Shown piece after piece: positions 39,324 through 53,810 of a stretch of 64,000 nt of DNA (positions are counted from its first letter, which is position 1; every line of letters starts with the position of its first letter). The notes below the pieces were generated by a model. It made no database searches. It was not told where the DNA came from and saw nothing but the letters and a program-made list of their open reading frames with translations. Location: contig OZ022241.1 of the NCBI GenBank assembly GCA_963978895.1, positions 22,175,573-22,239,572 on the forward strand. The letters are read 5' to 3'. The translations under genes and the position numbers were made by a program. Source of the stretch: Erpobdella octoculata. Its lineage: Eukaryota > Annelida > Clitellata > Hirudinida > Erpobdellidae.

Positions 39324-40466
39324 TTTATATATATAAAAGAACATGTCCTGACTGACTGACTGACTGATAATCAACGCCGAGCTCAAACGCCTCATCCTAG
39401 GAACGTGAAATTTAGAACTTATATTACTTTTATTGCGTAAGCATCCACTAAGAAAGGATTTTTTAAAATTATGCTCCTGGGGGCAAGAAACTGGAAAACA
39501 AACTTTTTTCTAAAACAATATATATCTCGAAAACCAAAAATGAGGAGATTTTGAAATTTGGTATATAGATTCTCCTTGAAAAATAAAAAGATACGTGTTT
39601 CACCATTTTTTGAAAATTCGGTTTCCCGGACCTCAAATGTGGGTTGGAAAATTGGGTTATTTGGTTTTTAAAGTAGCTGCTACTCAAAAACCGTGAATGC
39701 TACAGGAGTAAAAATCAGTATTTAGTTTTTACTCCAAAAATAATGAAATACGTGTTTTAGCATTTTTTGAAAATTTGGTTTCCAGGTCTTCAAATGTGCG
39801 GTGGAAAATAGGGTTATTTGTTTTTTAAAGTAACTGCTACTCAAAAACTGTAAATACCACAGATGTAAAAATTAGTATTTAGTTTCTATTCTAAAAATAA
39901 AGATATACATGTTTCACCATTTTTTGAAAATTTGGTTTCCAGGACCTCAAAGGTGAAGTGGAAAAAGGGTTATTTGATTTTAAAATAACTGTTACTCAAA
40001 GACTGTAAGTGATACAGATGTGAACATTAGTATTTTGAGGTTTTGTGCCGGTTAAAAGTAGATGAGTTCAGTTTATCACCGGACGGACGGGCCAAGCCGT
40101 TATTTTAGGGTCTTCATACGGTCCTGCCCAAACCTCAAATCAAGGTGCGACGGGCCGAGATTTTTAACCAAGTATATAGACATTTTAGTAATTTTAGGGT
40201 GTTCAGACGGGCCGGGCTAAACCTGAAGTCAAGGTGGGACGGCCGAAGTTTTTCATCAAGTATATAGAACTTCTAGGCCTGTAAAAACGGGCCCATATTA
40301 AACGTGCCGTGCCGGGCCAGGAATTTTGGTTTTTGAAACGGGCTTGGCCAAGTTGTCGACGGGCCGAGCTGAGACCTAAAAAATTGATCCGTGCAGTACT
40401 CTACTATGTATGCACGGTTCAAATTTTTTAATTTCATGCGAGCGAAGCTGCTACGGGCACTGCTAG
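39324..40466 (+). mobile_element. Non-autonomous Helitron N2, second in tandem
   Basis: It follows the previous copy after two or three bases (TTTATATATATAAAAGAACA) and ends CTAG at 40463-40466. Fewer minisatellite units than its neighbour. Duplicate at 55491-56633. Confidence 0.8.
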
Positions 40467-40918
<452 letters not shown>

Positions 40919-41007
<89 letters not shown>

Positions 41008-41345
41008 CTCGCTCGCTCACCCGCTCCGCTCCGCTCATTTTGTGACGGATTTCAAATTTTTTTCTCTATATTTGATTCCCCTTGACTCTCAAGGTTGTGT
41101 GAAAATTTCATTACGATCGGTGTAGCAATGCATAAAGGGCATATATACAAACATTCATTTATATATAAATATAGATATATGCTTCGAAATAAGGCGATCC
41201 AAACCGAATTTTTCAAAACCCTTTCTTAGTGAGCACCTAAAACTCAAAAGAAAGATATGTTCCAAATTTCATTACAATCCGTTCAGTGGTTTTTGCGATT
41301 TCGTGATGAGTCAGTCAGTCAGTAGTAGTTGAGTTTATATATAGA
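40919..41345 (-). mobile_element. TA array and two Helitron 5' modules (N1 and N4)
   Basis: 40919-41003 is TA. 41004-41172 is an N1 5' module (minus). 41173-41345 is the 5' end of another family (N4), reading on the minus strand TCTATATATAAACTCAACTA then (CTGA)n. Duplicate at 57018-57442. Confidence 0.6.
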
Positions 41346-41669
41346 GGCGGAGTCAATTGTTGATTGACAATAAACAATAGAACTGCGCGTGCGCAGAGCA
41401 TTTTTGCGTCGCAGTTCCAACTAAACGGCAAGTGCTACTGATCCTGACAAGCCGTTCACCGTTCTAGTGATGGCCGATTTAAATAAATATTAAAAATTTA
41501 ATAAATGTTATTTAAAGTTATTAAATAATTTTACACACACAAAATTTAATTACAATTTGCTTTTATAAAATAATTTGAGTTAAACCACTTTTGACTCTAA
41601 TTTGAGTCTTTCGTCTGACGCTTTCGTTTTGTGTTTGTTTATTTGGTTTTCTCTGTATTAAGTTTCGAT

Positions 41670-41772
41670 ATGAATCCGAGTTGCGATCTGTGCCAGAAAA
41701 GCTTTTCTAAGAAGAGCAATTTAATAAGGCATCTTAGAAATTGTCATAATTTTGATTTGCCACCCATGAAAG
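41670..41772 (+). CDS. C2H2 zinc-finger exon
   Basis: ATG at 41670 begins MNPSCDLCQKSFSKKSNLIR and continues to HLRNCH: Cys-x2-Cys, aromatic, Leu, His-x4-His, a complete C2H2 finger. A possible splice donor (AAAG/GTGGGA) follows PPMK at 41772. It is identical by eye to 57767-57869. It could be the first exon of a host zinc-finger gene or of a transposase gene; the second copy lies upstream of a MULE on the same strand. Confidence 0.55.
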
Positions 41773-42473
41773 GTGGGAGTGAGACGCGCTACGCAAGTGC
41801 TAGTGACACGTGTGTGAAGTTAGCCTCGAGGCTGGCAATGTTAACTAAAAAAAAAAAAAAAATTGCTTGCCCTGGGGCTGTGCTATACATTGTTGGATGG
41901 GGTATAAAAAATGAAATCGAATGGTATATTTGGATTGTCTTCGGTTCAACAAATAAAAAAGTTATAAGCTAAAAACGACGATTTTCCGCCGAAAATTGCA
42001 TAAAATCAACATTGGCTCTACTTTGAGAAAATCGATCTTGTTTTAAACTTTTGCCCTGGGTATATCCAAGACGCTTGTTTTTAGATAATTCAATATCAAA
42101 TCCAACAATATAACTTTCGCTTCTCAAAGTTAATAAATAAAAAAGTTATCAAATAAAACGTCGGACCGTATACCAAAGAAACCGAGAAACCGAAACATAA
42201 ACAGACGCTACGATTGGACAATCGAGTCTAGCTCACTGTGGCTAATTATGCAAAATATTCAAATATGCAAAGTGGCTACTCGTTAACACGTTAAAATTTT
42301 ATTTTTAAGAAACCTCTATTGAACTTAAATAATAAATATATATAGTAGTAAAATTTTTTTATTGTTTTTCTCGCTCCCGTTTCTTTGCTCTCACGATCCC
42401 GGTCGTTCTCACGATCCCGGTCGCTCTCACGATCCCGGTCGCTTTCCCGATTTATTGCTACGGTGCAATTAGG

Positions 42474-43052
<579 letters not shown>

Positions 43053-43755
43053 TATATATATATATATATATATAAAAGATCTTATTGCACCGTAGCAATA
43101 AATCGGGAAAGCGACCGGGATCGTGAGAGCGACCGGGATCGTGAGAACGACCGGGATCGTGAGAGCAAAGAAACGGGAGCGAGAAAAACAATAAAAAAAT
43201 TTTACTACTATATATATTTATTATTTAAGTTCAATAGAGGTTTCTTAAAAATAAAATTTTAACGTGTTAACGAGTAGCCACTTTGCATATTTGAATATTT
43301 TGCATAATTAGCCACAGTGAGCTAGACTCGATTGTCCAATCGCAGCGTCTGTTTATGTTTCGGTTTCTCGGTTTCTTTGGTATACGGTCCGACGTTTTAT
43401 TCGATAACATTTTTATTTATTAACTTTGAGAAGCGAAAGTTATATTGTTGGATTTGATATTGAATTATCTAAAAACAAGCGTCTCGGATATACCCAGGGC
43501 AGAAGTTTAAAACAAGATCGATTTTCTCAAAGTAGAGCCAATGTTGATTTTATGCAATTTTCGGCGGAAAATCGTCGTTTTTCTCTTATAACTTTTTTAT
43601 TTGTTGAACCGAAAACAATCCAAATATACCATTCGATTTCATTTTTTATACCCCATCCAACAATGTATAGCACAGCCCCAGGGCAAGCAATTTATTTATT
43701 TTTTTAATTAGCATTGCCAGCCTCGAGGCTAACTTCACACGCATGCTAGTGACAC

Positions 43756-43889
43756 CGGTGTAGTAGCCCGTAACCGTGACCAGACGAAAAAAATATGCAG
43801 TATTAAATGGCCTTTCTCGCCTTTGAGCAAGACTTAAGTCTTGGAAAAGGCGTTGTGAAAGAAAAAGGAATAAAAATAAAATAAAAAAG
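43756..43889 (+). mobile_element. Probable SINE 3' half
   Basis: CTTTGAGCAAGACTTAAGTC ... GGAAAAGGCG followed by an A-rich GAATAAAAATAAAATAAAAA tail. It shares the GAGCAAGACTT tail word with the SINE at 38505. The foldback element may have inserted inside this SINE. Confidence 0.5.
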
Positions 43890-44026
43890 TATTTGCAATG
43901 CTGTGTATAGTTCTCGTCATGGTTTGTATCGACACAACCGTTCTGTGCACCAGTACCAACCCTCCAAGAAGATGGTTCAAGCTACTAGAGTTAGAGTCGA
44001 AAGATTTGCTTTTAGCAACGTTGCAG
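43890..44026 (+). CDS. Second zinc-finger-like exon with a consensus splice donor
   Basis: Reads ICNAVYSSRHGLYRHNRSVH: the second Cys, aromatic, Leu and His-x4-His of a C2H2 finger whose first Cys would come from the preceding exon. It continues QPSKKMVQATRVRVERFAFS and ends at CAG/GTAAGA, a perfect donor (44026/44027). Copy at 59941-60077. Confidence 0.5.
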
Positions 44027-44043
44027 GTAAGAAGGCACTCACA

Positions 44044-44185
44044 TCTATATATATAAAAATGAATGTTTGTATATATGTATTTATGTATGTTAATGTCCTT
44101 TATGCATTGCTACACCATTCATCCGATCGTAATGAAATTTTCACACAACCTTGAGAGTCAATGAAAATCAAAAAGAAAAAAAAAT
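44044..44185 (+). mobile_element. Helitron N1 5' end, truncated
   Basis: TCTATATATATAAAAATGAA at 44044, inserted in the putative intron after CACTCACA. It breaks off in an A run at 44185, which is also the end of the 6.5-kb duplication; the other copy continues as a full Helitron. Confidence 0.8.
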
Positions 44186-45300
44186 ATTGCTTGGCAAAAA
44201 ATACTAAAATATAGCAAACTCAAATCAAAAAGTGATTCAAAAAATAAAATATGGACCAGACTTCCCAAAGCAATATCATGGTCAAATGGGCCTTTCCAAA
44301 ATTGAACCTCAGATCAACTATGTTTGCCCAAAAAAGCAATCTCAAAATTCGCACTGATCCACAATAAAATTAAATTGTATTCGACTTATTACTTGTTAAT
44401 AAAAATTTCTTCCAAGGTATTCAACTATTAAACTTTTATAGAAAAAAAATTGGCCTAGGGTGCTGCTGTGCAAAAAAGGTTGCCTGACAGTTATAGAGAA
44501 ATCAATAATTATGTTATTTTTAAACTTTGGATTTTTTTAATCTCATCAAGTTTTTTTATGTAAGTGCAGTTCTGTTTATAACACTATTAAAATTAAGAAG
44601 ATATCACTTTTTAAATAATTTAAATATCACTGACAGGTCAAAACATGTGAGATATTAACATTAAACAAGTAAAGGAAAAAACAAGTTTTTCAACACAAAC
44701 TTTAATTTCAAATACATTCGATTTAGAAATACGAAAGATTTTCAAATTAAGTTTTTTTTTTTTTATCTAATCATGTATTGTCATCCAATATGAAGCTATG
44801 CTAAAAGCTTCAGCTTCCTAGCTAGTCAAAAAGCTGGTTAAATTTTACTTGCAAGATTTGCGTACAGAGAAAGCCACATACACACACAAACAGAGATTGT
44901 AACTTAAATAAAAGTTTGTAAAAACTAATGGTACATGCACATAAGTTGTTTGAGCTAAATTGTAGGGAGACGATCATACGCAATACACCTGCTGTTTTTT
45001 AAAATGTGAATGGTTTTTAAGAAGATAATAAAAATTGAGACCGACAGGGACACAGCATATTAGAGTTAAATAGTAAGCTCACAAATGGTATGCAGAGATA
45101 AATTGTTTGAGACATAACGTAAAGAGACAAATGTACAAACACCTATCGTATGCAATTATATGCGCTTCTTTAAATATGATTTTTTTTAAAAGCTACTATG
45201 TTTGTTACTTTTTATGAGGTTTATGCAATCATCCAAAATCGATGCTAACTTTTTTGAGTGTTTGTTTTGAATTCTGAGCTGGAATGGAATTTATTCACAA
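44186..45300. other. AT-rich unique sequence, nothing recognised
   Basis: No coding frame. A diverged internal duplication of about 180 bp may be present (TAAATTGTAGGGAGACGATC near 44960 and TAAATTGTTTGAGACATAAC near 45100). Confidence 0.4.
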
Positions 45301-46027
45301 CTACTGGGTACCTGGCGTTGCTTGGGGTTTTTAGAGGTTTTTCTAATGTTTGTCTTTCTCTCTCTCATTTCCTTCCCCGCCTGCACTCCCGCTCCCGGTC
45401 GTTCTCCGTTCCCTGTCGCATTCCCGCTCCCGGTCGTTATCCGTTCCCTGTCGCTTTCCCGCTCACTCTTTCGCTCTCAATTGCCCCCCCCCCCCCCCCC
45501 CGCCTAGATCCGATACTGCATACATACATACATACATACATACATACATACATACATACATACATACATACATACATACATACATACATACATAACATAA
45601 CATATTTCTCTTTTCCACTCTTTCCTAGCTTCTTTTAGCCCATAAAACGTAAAATAGATTTGCTAAAAGTTGTACGAAGCTTTCAAACGTTGTTACGTAA
45701 ACTATATTTAAAATTTATTACACAAATTACCTTTGATGGTCGTACATAGGCACTTTCGGCCTGGAAAGTTTTTTGGCCCGCCTGAGCCGGGAGATTGGAG
45801 TTGGGAGTCCAAACCTTCTTAATATGAGAACTACCTCCTTGCCAAATTTCATCAAGATCGCTCTCCCGCTCCGCTCCGCTGATTTTGTGACCGATATCAA
45901 TTTTTTTCACAGAAACCTCCCATTGCCTCTCAAGCTTGTGTAAAAATTGCATTATGATCGGATGAATGGTGTAGTAATGCATAAAGGACTAAGATACTTA
46001 AATAATCTAATTTTTATATATATATAG
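45301..46027 (-). mobile_element. Helitron N1-long, diverged but with both ends
   Basis: 5' TC at 46027 (minus strand TCTATATATATATAAAAATT); degraded 3' end near 45301 (GGGTACCTGGCGTTGC in place of the CCCGG hairpin). Contains a C run (45484-45500) and a (TACA)n run of about 75 bp (45521-45594). Confidence 0.65.
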
Positions 46028-46252
46028 ATGTTATGCTCATCTATAATTTTGATTTTTTATACTTTCAGATAATATTTTATGGTTATGTGCCAGGAAATAT
46101 TTTAAAAGAAAGTGCAGTTGTTCTATTGAACCATCAATGTACAGGTTGGACTATTGTGCATTATATTTTTTTAGTTAATGGAAAATGTCTTGTGTAGAGG
46201 CACTTTGGTACAGAATGATCGCTAAGGGCCGAACTCTGGAAATATTTGCTTA

Positions 46253-46297
46253 TGTTATATATATATATATATGTTTGTATAAATATATATATATAAG

Positions 46298-46331
<34 letters not shown>

Positions 46332-46474
46332 TATTTTATTCTATTTCCTTCTTAATCATATCATGAACAAACAAACTTATTAACAATTATAATCAGAAAG
46401 ATCTAGTAAGTGTTTAGCAACCACTTAGGTAGATTATATTATTACCATTTAATTAGAATAATAAAGATATAACA
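46253..46474 (+). repeat. 5' LTR of the small LTR element
   Basis: 222 bp; the first 80 bp are TA-rich. The last 140 bp (TTCTATTTCCTTCTTAATCA to AAAGATATAACA) match 49985-50126 with about two differences. Confidence 0.8.
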
Positions 46475-46486
46475 TTGGCGACCAGG

Positions 46487-47149
46487 ATGTCAAAGGACCA
46501 AGATTCAAACATAGCACAATTGCTTAAGTTTCTAATTGATAGAGAAGCTCGAGAAAAAGATAGGGAAGCTCAAGAAAAACAAGAAAAACTTGAAAAAGAG
46601 GTTCGAGAAAAAGAAGAAAAGAGAATTGAAAAGAGAATTGAAAAAGAAGAAACTAAAAAAAGATTTCTTCAGTTAATTTCAATGATGCAGGACAATAAAT
46701 ACGTCAAAGTTAACTTGAAGGCTCTGAATAAAATGGCGGAGGAAAACAGAACAGCACACAGAGCAGCACAGCAAGAAAGGAAGAATTTTCTTGAACTCCT
46801 CAATGGTGACACAAACAATTGCGGAAACAAAAAAGACGGTCAAGATGAACCATGCAATAATGTACCAGATGAACCATGCAAGGATGGTCATGGTGATGAG
46901 CCTTGCAAAGATGTGCAAGATGAGCCTTGCAAAGATGTTCAAGATGAACCATGCAAAGATGTTCAAGATGAACCATGCAAAGATGGTGTCAGTGATACAG
47001 TCGGTTTGGACGTCGAAAACAAAATTAAAGAAGATGAGAGGAATGTTGAAAACGAAATGCAAAATGATGAGGATGAAAGTGACGATGATGATTATAATAA
47101 TGGCAATAACAACTATGGTTTTTGCCATGCAACGACGGCACCGTACTAG
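46487..47149 (+). CDS. Gag-like charged protein with DEPCKD repeats
   Basis: About 220 residues, starting MSKDQDSNIAQLLKFLIDRE. The first third is a coiled coil rich in Glu, Lys and Arg. A middle part (RFLQLISMMQ ... LKALNKMAEE) is helical. Next come about six Cys-containing repeats of six to eight residues (DEPCKDVQ) and an Asp/Asn-rich end. The stop falls at the start of a SINE, so the original C-terminus may be lost. No zinc knuckle, protease or RT. The place just after a primer-binding site supports gag, but no family is recognised. Confidence 0.6.
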   Translation: MSKDQDSNIAQLLKFLIDREAREKDREAQEKQEKLEKEVREKEEKRIEKRIEKEETKKRFLQLISMMQDNKYVKVNLKALNKMAEENRTAHRAAQQERKNFLELLNGDTNNCGNKKDGQDEPCNNVPDEPCKDGHGDEPCKDVQDEPCKDVQDEPCKDVQDEPCKDGVSDTVGLDVENKIKEDERNVENEMQNDEDESDDDDYNNGNNNYGFCHATTAPY

Positions 47150-47424
47150 GCGCCGTAGCACAGTGGTGAAAGCAGTTATGCTATCATCCTGCCGTCGTGG
47201 GTTCAAATCTCAGTCACGGCGAGGCGAAGATGATGAGAGGAATGTTGAAAACGAAATGCAAAATGATGAGGATGAAAGTGACGATGATGATTATAATAAT
47301 GGCAATAACAACTATGGTTTTTGCCATGCAACGACGGCACCGTACTAGGCGCCGTAGCACAGTGGTGAAAGCAGTTATGCTATCATCCTGCCGTCGTGGG
47401 TTCAAATCTCAGTCACGGCGAGGC
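47150..47424 (+). repeat. tRNA-derived SINE and 199-bp tandem duplication
   Basis: The tRNA-like GGCGCCGTAGCACAGTGGTG ... GGGTTCAAATCTCAG (box-A- and box-B-like) lies at 47150-47222 and again at 47349-47421. The unit of 199 bp also includes the last 38 codons of the gag-like ORF (duplicated from 47033 to 47232). Confidence 0.8.
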
Positions 47425-47689
47425 GTAATTCCGTTGAGCAAGGAATTCACTCACACTGCTCAGGCCAACTCAGCCTTTCATCCTTCACTGGTCGATGAAT
47501 GAGTACCAGTTTCACGACTGGGATGTAATAGGGTTCGGCACATTCCGATTTCGGAGACACGTGCGGGTGGCAGGTAACACTGTGTGATCCCATATGCACT
47601 AGCAGTTCCTGGCGCTGCTGGGGTATTAATTGATATACGAAGTAGCGCCCTAATGTTATACATTTACATTTTACATTTCACCGAATATT
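47425..47689. mobile_element. SINE remainder and Helitron 3' end-like sequence
   Basis: At 47599 the plus strand reads ACTAGCAGTTCCTGGCGCTG, similar to the inverted N1 3' end. No 5' partner is clear. Confidence 0.35.

Positions 47690-49177
<1,488 letters not shown>

Positions 49178-49235
<58 letters not shown>
49178..49235. repeat. (TA)n microsatellite
   Basis: About 58 bp of TA between Helitron and SINE. Confidence 0.95.
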
Positions 49236-49239
<4 letters not shown>

Positions 49240-49928
49240 TCAACTTCAGACTCGAACCCACGACTGTCGGATCGGCAACACCGCCTCGCATCATGCCAAC
49301 TACCTTACCATCTGCGCCACTTCCACCGTCAAAAAACAGTGGTTGTTAAGCGCTTTTGTTGGGGTATGTTGAACACAACACTCGACTATGAATGGGTACG
49401 AATCAATGCTCGATAGTATTATAAGTTGTACGGCGTACAATCCGTCACTAGCTAATTTAATAACTATCGAAGATATATGTTTTATGATATATATTATAAG
49501 GAAACATAGCGTTGATATGTTTTTACGAGCCACATATATCAACACTCGACTATGAATGGGTACGAATCAAAATTTATGTTTCCTTATAATATATATCATA
49601 AAACATATATCTTCGATAGTTATTAAATTAGCTAGTGACGGATTGTACGCCGTACAACTTATAATACTATCGAGCATTGATTCGTACCCATTCATAGTCG
49701 AGTGTTGTGTTCAACATACCCCAACAAAAGCGCTTAACAACCACTGTTTTTTGACGGTGGAAGTGGCGCAGATGGTAAGGTAGTTGGCATGATGCGAGGC
49801 GGTGTTGCCGATCCGACAGTCGTGGGTTCGAGTCTGAAGTTGAGACATGTATATTTGCGTTATTTCGTGGTGGATTGTACGCCATCCAAGTTTCTGATAT
49901 ATGTGGCTCGTAAAAACATATCAACGCT
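49236..49928. mobile_element. Inverted SINE dimer
   Basis: Arms 49236-49508 and 49575-49848 are reverse complements of about 272 bp with a 66-nt spacer. The right arm reads as a tRNA-SINE (GGAAGTGGCGCAGATGGTAA, GTGGGTTCGAGTCTGAAG) sharing GCGAGGCGGTGTTGCCG and TATTTGCGTTA with the SINE array at 12914. The SINE body continues to about 49928. Confidence 0.85.
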
Positions 49929-49936
49929 ATGTTTCC

Positions 49937-49982
<46 letters not shown>

Positions 49983-50126
49983 TTTTTATTCTATTTCCTT
50001 CTTAATCATATCATGAACAAACAAACTTATATTAACAATTATAATCAGAAAGATCTAGTAAGTGTTTAGCAATCACTTAGGTAGATTATATTATTACCAT
50101 TTAATTAGAATAATAAAGATATAACA
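49929..50126 (+). repeat. 3' LTR of the small LTR element
   Basis: The left edge is blurred by a TA array; 49985-50126 matches the 5' LTR. Followed by the GCTTA duplication. Confidence 0.7.
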
Positions 50127-50159
50127 GCTTATTTATATCGAAGTAAAGTAAAGTTAAGT

Positions 50160-50490
50160 AAAAAGACCAAAGGGTAGCCTTCTTGTCTCTCCATATTTGT
50201 CATCACTCCATGGAACTGAATTTTCTTGGGTTCCAAAATTTGTCAATCTTGTTTTTGAACTCATTTATGGTGCTGGAGTTCACGACACTTTCTGGTAACT
50301 TGCTCAGATCGTTGACAATCCGTAGAACAAAAAAAATTTTTTATATTCTTTCCTGCAAGTCTTTTTTGCAACTTTAAGCTATTTCCTTTGATCTTTTTAT
50401 TAGTTGCCATTGGGAGAAATGTGCATATTCTTTTAATATGCTTTTATTTGAAATGAGAAACGTAAACCAGAAGTTATTTATAAGCTTCTG
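50160..50490 (-). pseudogene. CR1-like reverse transcriptase C-terminus
   Basis: On the minus strand: FFVLRIVNDLSKLPESVVNS, then STINEFKNKIDKFW, the conserved end of CR1-type ORF2. One or more stops and shifts. Only the last 100 codons remain. Confidence 0.7.
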
Positions 50491-51180
50491 CGTCCCGTTA
50501 TTTTTTTTGGAATGATACGATACGATTTCTGAAATTTCTCTCGAATTAAACGATACGATACGAGACGCCTCGATCAATAACGATTCGATACGATACGATA
50601 CGATATCGGGATCTCGACTGAAGTGGAAATTTTGTCTCGAATAAAACGAGATAACATAGAATGATGAACTATACGCGACAGACAAAATTAATAACTACAT
50701 TAAAGGAATTTATTGAACAAAAATATATAAATATTAAAAAATTTATAAATTTATAAAAATTTACCAAATTTAATTTTTCTTTACAACTTGAAATAAGTTC
50801 CATCGTTTAGTTTCGGTACATCTATTTGTCTAAATTTAGACTCTAAATAAAACGCTACCGCCGATAGTAAGTATTTATTTAGTTCGCATTATGCGGTAGT
50901 TTATCAATTTAATTAAATGATTTTACTAAGCATCTGCGTCCTGATATCGTTATCTCGAATTCAATCGAGATTTCAAAACGATACGGGAGATCCCGTATTG
51001 CCATTGAAACGATACAGCCTGCGGAAGAAGTCTCGTATCGATATAATTAGCGATACTTAAAATTTCGTTCCCTAATAAAATCCCGAAAAAATATCGAGAT
51101 TTTTAAAAAATATTTTCCAATAAATAACGAAAGTCATACATATTTAATTAACGATTGTCACAACTGTGAATATTTGCAAT
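50491..51180. repeat. CGATA-rich region, unidentified
   Basis: Many ATACGATACGATACG words at 50510-50610 and 50950-51060, flanking plainer AT-rich sequence, as in subterminal regions of a DNA transposon. No ends were fixed. Confidence 0.35.
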
Positions 51181-51818
51181 TGATTCATCAACATTGATTA
51201 ATTAATCTACCTATTGACCGAAGTTTATAACTATTATCATCCCCACTTTAAATTCGGTTTTCCAGACAGCCTGTAGCCCCATTATTTACTATTTTTAGTC
51301 TGGGAACCGGCAGCAAAAAAGCCACGCTCCTCTTAGGCTGCTAGTCGACCTCTGCATACTACTGATACTACAAGCCCTACAAGGCAATCGTACTCGCTGA
51401 CATCGATGACTATTATTATTAATGAGAATAATGAGTAATGTAATGGTAATGATCATTCTATGTTTATGTTTTGGTTTAATCTGTTTCATAAACTTATTTT
51501 TTCAAATTTGGTACATAGAATTGGAATGATTATTTTAGTGTTTCGACATCCGTAATTGACCGTAATAGTAGCTCATCTAAGATATATCTTTATAATCTCG
51601 ATGATATTTTTGGTTGTGTGTGAGTATGTGTGTGCCACCTGTAGTGTGCACGACAGTGCCGTAGCCCGTATCGTCTGCAGCTGGAATTCGAAACTTTCTC
51701 AGCTTCTTTCTTGCTATTGCTAACCGCATTCGCCATCGCCAATAAATAAACACGCTGGGTTTTTTTCACTTTCTTAATTCTTGCATAGAGGCACTTTCTC
51801 GTGTTTGTCATCATTATC
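51181..51818. other. No gene recognised
   Basis: AT-rich with a moderately G+C part at 51610-51760, probably the 5' UTR of the BED-finger frame that follows. Confidence 0.4.
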
Positions 51819-51953
51819 ATGCCGCGTCACCGGGGTCAAATCTGGGAGTACTTTGAGGAAGAGACGGTCACGCAGAAAGTCAATGACAAGGATGTAGAAG
51901 TAAATCTTGCCAGATGCAAAGACTGCGGGAAACAGTATCATTTTAATTTAATC
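51819..51953 (+). pseudogene. BED zinc-finger N-terminus of a hAT transposase
   Basis: MPRHRGQIWEYFEEETVTQK, then NLARCKDCGKQYHFN: the Trp-x2-Phe start and first Cys pair of a BED finger. The His/Cys half is missing; the sequence becomes unrelated at about 51955. Confidence 0.6.
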
Positions 51954-52029
51954 TTAGTAATCTAGTAATCTCAATCTCAGTAATCTGCAATCTATTTCTA
52001 TCTCCATTGGTTTTTCCACTTTCACTATT

Positions 52030-52822
52030 CAATTGCCTAAAAATGTTGTTCTTTTGGTGTGCTAGAAGGTTTAGAACCTTCAGCCGGCGGTTCAGGTTCT
52101 GGCAATTCTGTTGGATAGGACTCAGAATCCATACTGGCTGGACTTTGATCATTAGCTGTTATTTCTGTTTGAGTAGTTTCTGATGATGGGATTACCGGTC
52201 GTTTCGCTAAAAATGTCAACAAGGCGCCTTCGTTTTTCGCATCTTCTGCTTTTCTTTTCTTTTGAATATCACGGTTTTTTGCACCTGTCTCATAGACATT
52301 GTTTTAATGAAACGATTGTGTCGCAATCAGAATCAGCTACAACAGAAAGGAAAAATAATCATTCATCCACACAAAGCGTAGATGGTAGAAAGAACAAAAT
52401 TATTAAAATAGTGTAATAAACTGGCAATTAACAATTAGTTATTGCAAAAAATTAAAATTTGAATTGAAATTTTTTATTAAAATCTGTGACGTAAGATGCG
52501 CCAATAGTGTTCGAATTTTACCACAATTCAAAAGTTTTACATTTTTAATTTAGAGTTGAGCGAAAATTCGTACGCGCATTTTTGGCAACGCAGAAATTGT
52601 TGTTTGTATATTTTTTTTTTCATACGTTGTACAAAAATATTTAGAAATAATTATGAAATATATTATCTGAAATGTAAAATTAATTTTTCTCAAACTTATT
52701 AAATTTTTTTGTGCGAAATATTTTGAAGCCTCCAAAAAACTCATTTTTCAAGTTTTGGGGGCCCCTAAAATCTGGGGGCCCTAGGCGCGTGCCTAGTGCG
52801 CCTAGGCCTAAATTCGCCACTG
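52030..52822 (-). mobile_element. hAT transposon 5' end with ZMYM/TTF-like N-terminal frame
   Basis: The minus strand starts CAGTGGCGAATTTAGGCC at 52822, a typical hAT terminus, followed by a G+C-rich palindromic patch (TAGGCGCACTAGGCACGCGC). A frame at about 52290-52040 reads ETGAKNRDIQKKRKAEDAKN, then LLTFLAKRP, like the N-termini of zinc-finger hAT proteins. The rest is deleted. Confidence 0.55.
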
Positions 52823-53550
52823 ATCGGGACGCAGATGCTTAGTTATTTATCTCAAAGGAGCTTTTGAACAAGATATTGAGGTTAATAAAAATGACGTAGA
52901 CAATTTGAGTATTGTTCCCACACAACCTTTAAGAAAATTTGTCTGATCAAAGAAATGCTGTTTTTTGACATGTTTTATACTCATGTTGAGATGGTGTAAG
53001 ACAGTTTAATGATTCTTTAGCCAAATAAATAATTTCGCAAATTGATTCAGATCCACTCGGTCATAAATGCTAAAAAAGGTTGATATCTACGTCGGCAAGG
53101 TGAAGTTATTTGAATAGCCATTTCTGAAATATGTCCACGTGGAATTAACTGCTTTGAGCTAGCTGTTCAGATTGTGTTACACTAATGTCATTCATGCTTG
53201 CATGGTCGAAGAAATAGAAAGAAACGCTGTGTAATTCAGCAATCTCAATTTTGATGTAACAGAAGACGAGGATTTTATGATTTCAGTGGTTATCCCTCTG
53301 TCTGCATCAGTGTTTTACTGGTCCTGAAATGACAACATCAAGGTATTTGTTTATTATTTAGTTAGGAACATTCAAAATAATTATACACGTGGCTGACCAC
53401 GCAAATTGGCGTGAGGGATACAAACATGTCTTTTTGAACAATGTTGAACTGTGCTGCTGGTAGAGCCAGAAAATAAATTTAAGGTTTTTTAATTTTTTAT
53501 TGACTATGACTATGACTTCATGCATTGCGAATAACAAAGTTCTCATGATT
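52823..53550. other. No gene recognised
   Basis: No frame, repeat or RNA could be supported. Confidence 0.5.
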
Positions 53551-53810
53551 TAGTAGTAGTAGTAGAACATTTATAGGGTGCACTCTTTTGTTGTGAAAGC
53601 TCAGAGGCGCCATTACTTTTGCCGCATCAGGTAAGTCTTGAGACCTTTTTTAAACTTATCAAGTTCGGTTGTCATTCGGACATTCAAGTGTAGGGAATTT
53701 CAGAGAGAAGGGCCGGCGACAGCAAAGGAACGTGGACCAAACCTTTTAAGGTGGAACCGTAAGATGCAGAACGAAGGTTGCGTCGACCGTCGTTTGAACT
53801 AACTGGTTTG
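53551..53810 (-). pseudogene. L2/CR1-like 3' end with (TAC)n tail
   Basis: On the minus strand: PRSFAVAGPSLWNSLHLNVR and FKKGLKTYL, the C-terminus of the same general clade as 1-1683, followed by a short UTR and an ACTACTACTA tail near 53563-53551. Confidence 0.75.

Noticed and set aside
46679..47206. Membrane-protein-like minus-strand frame (FAWFILNIFAWFIL)
   Set aside because: It is the antisense of the DEPCKD repeats and acidic tail of the gag-like ORF.
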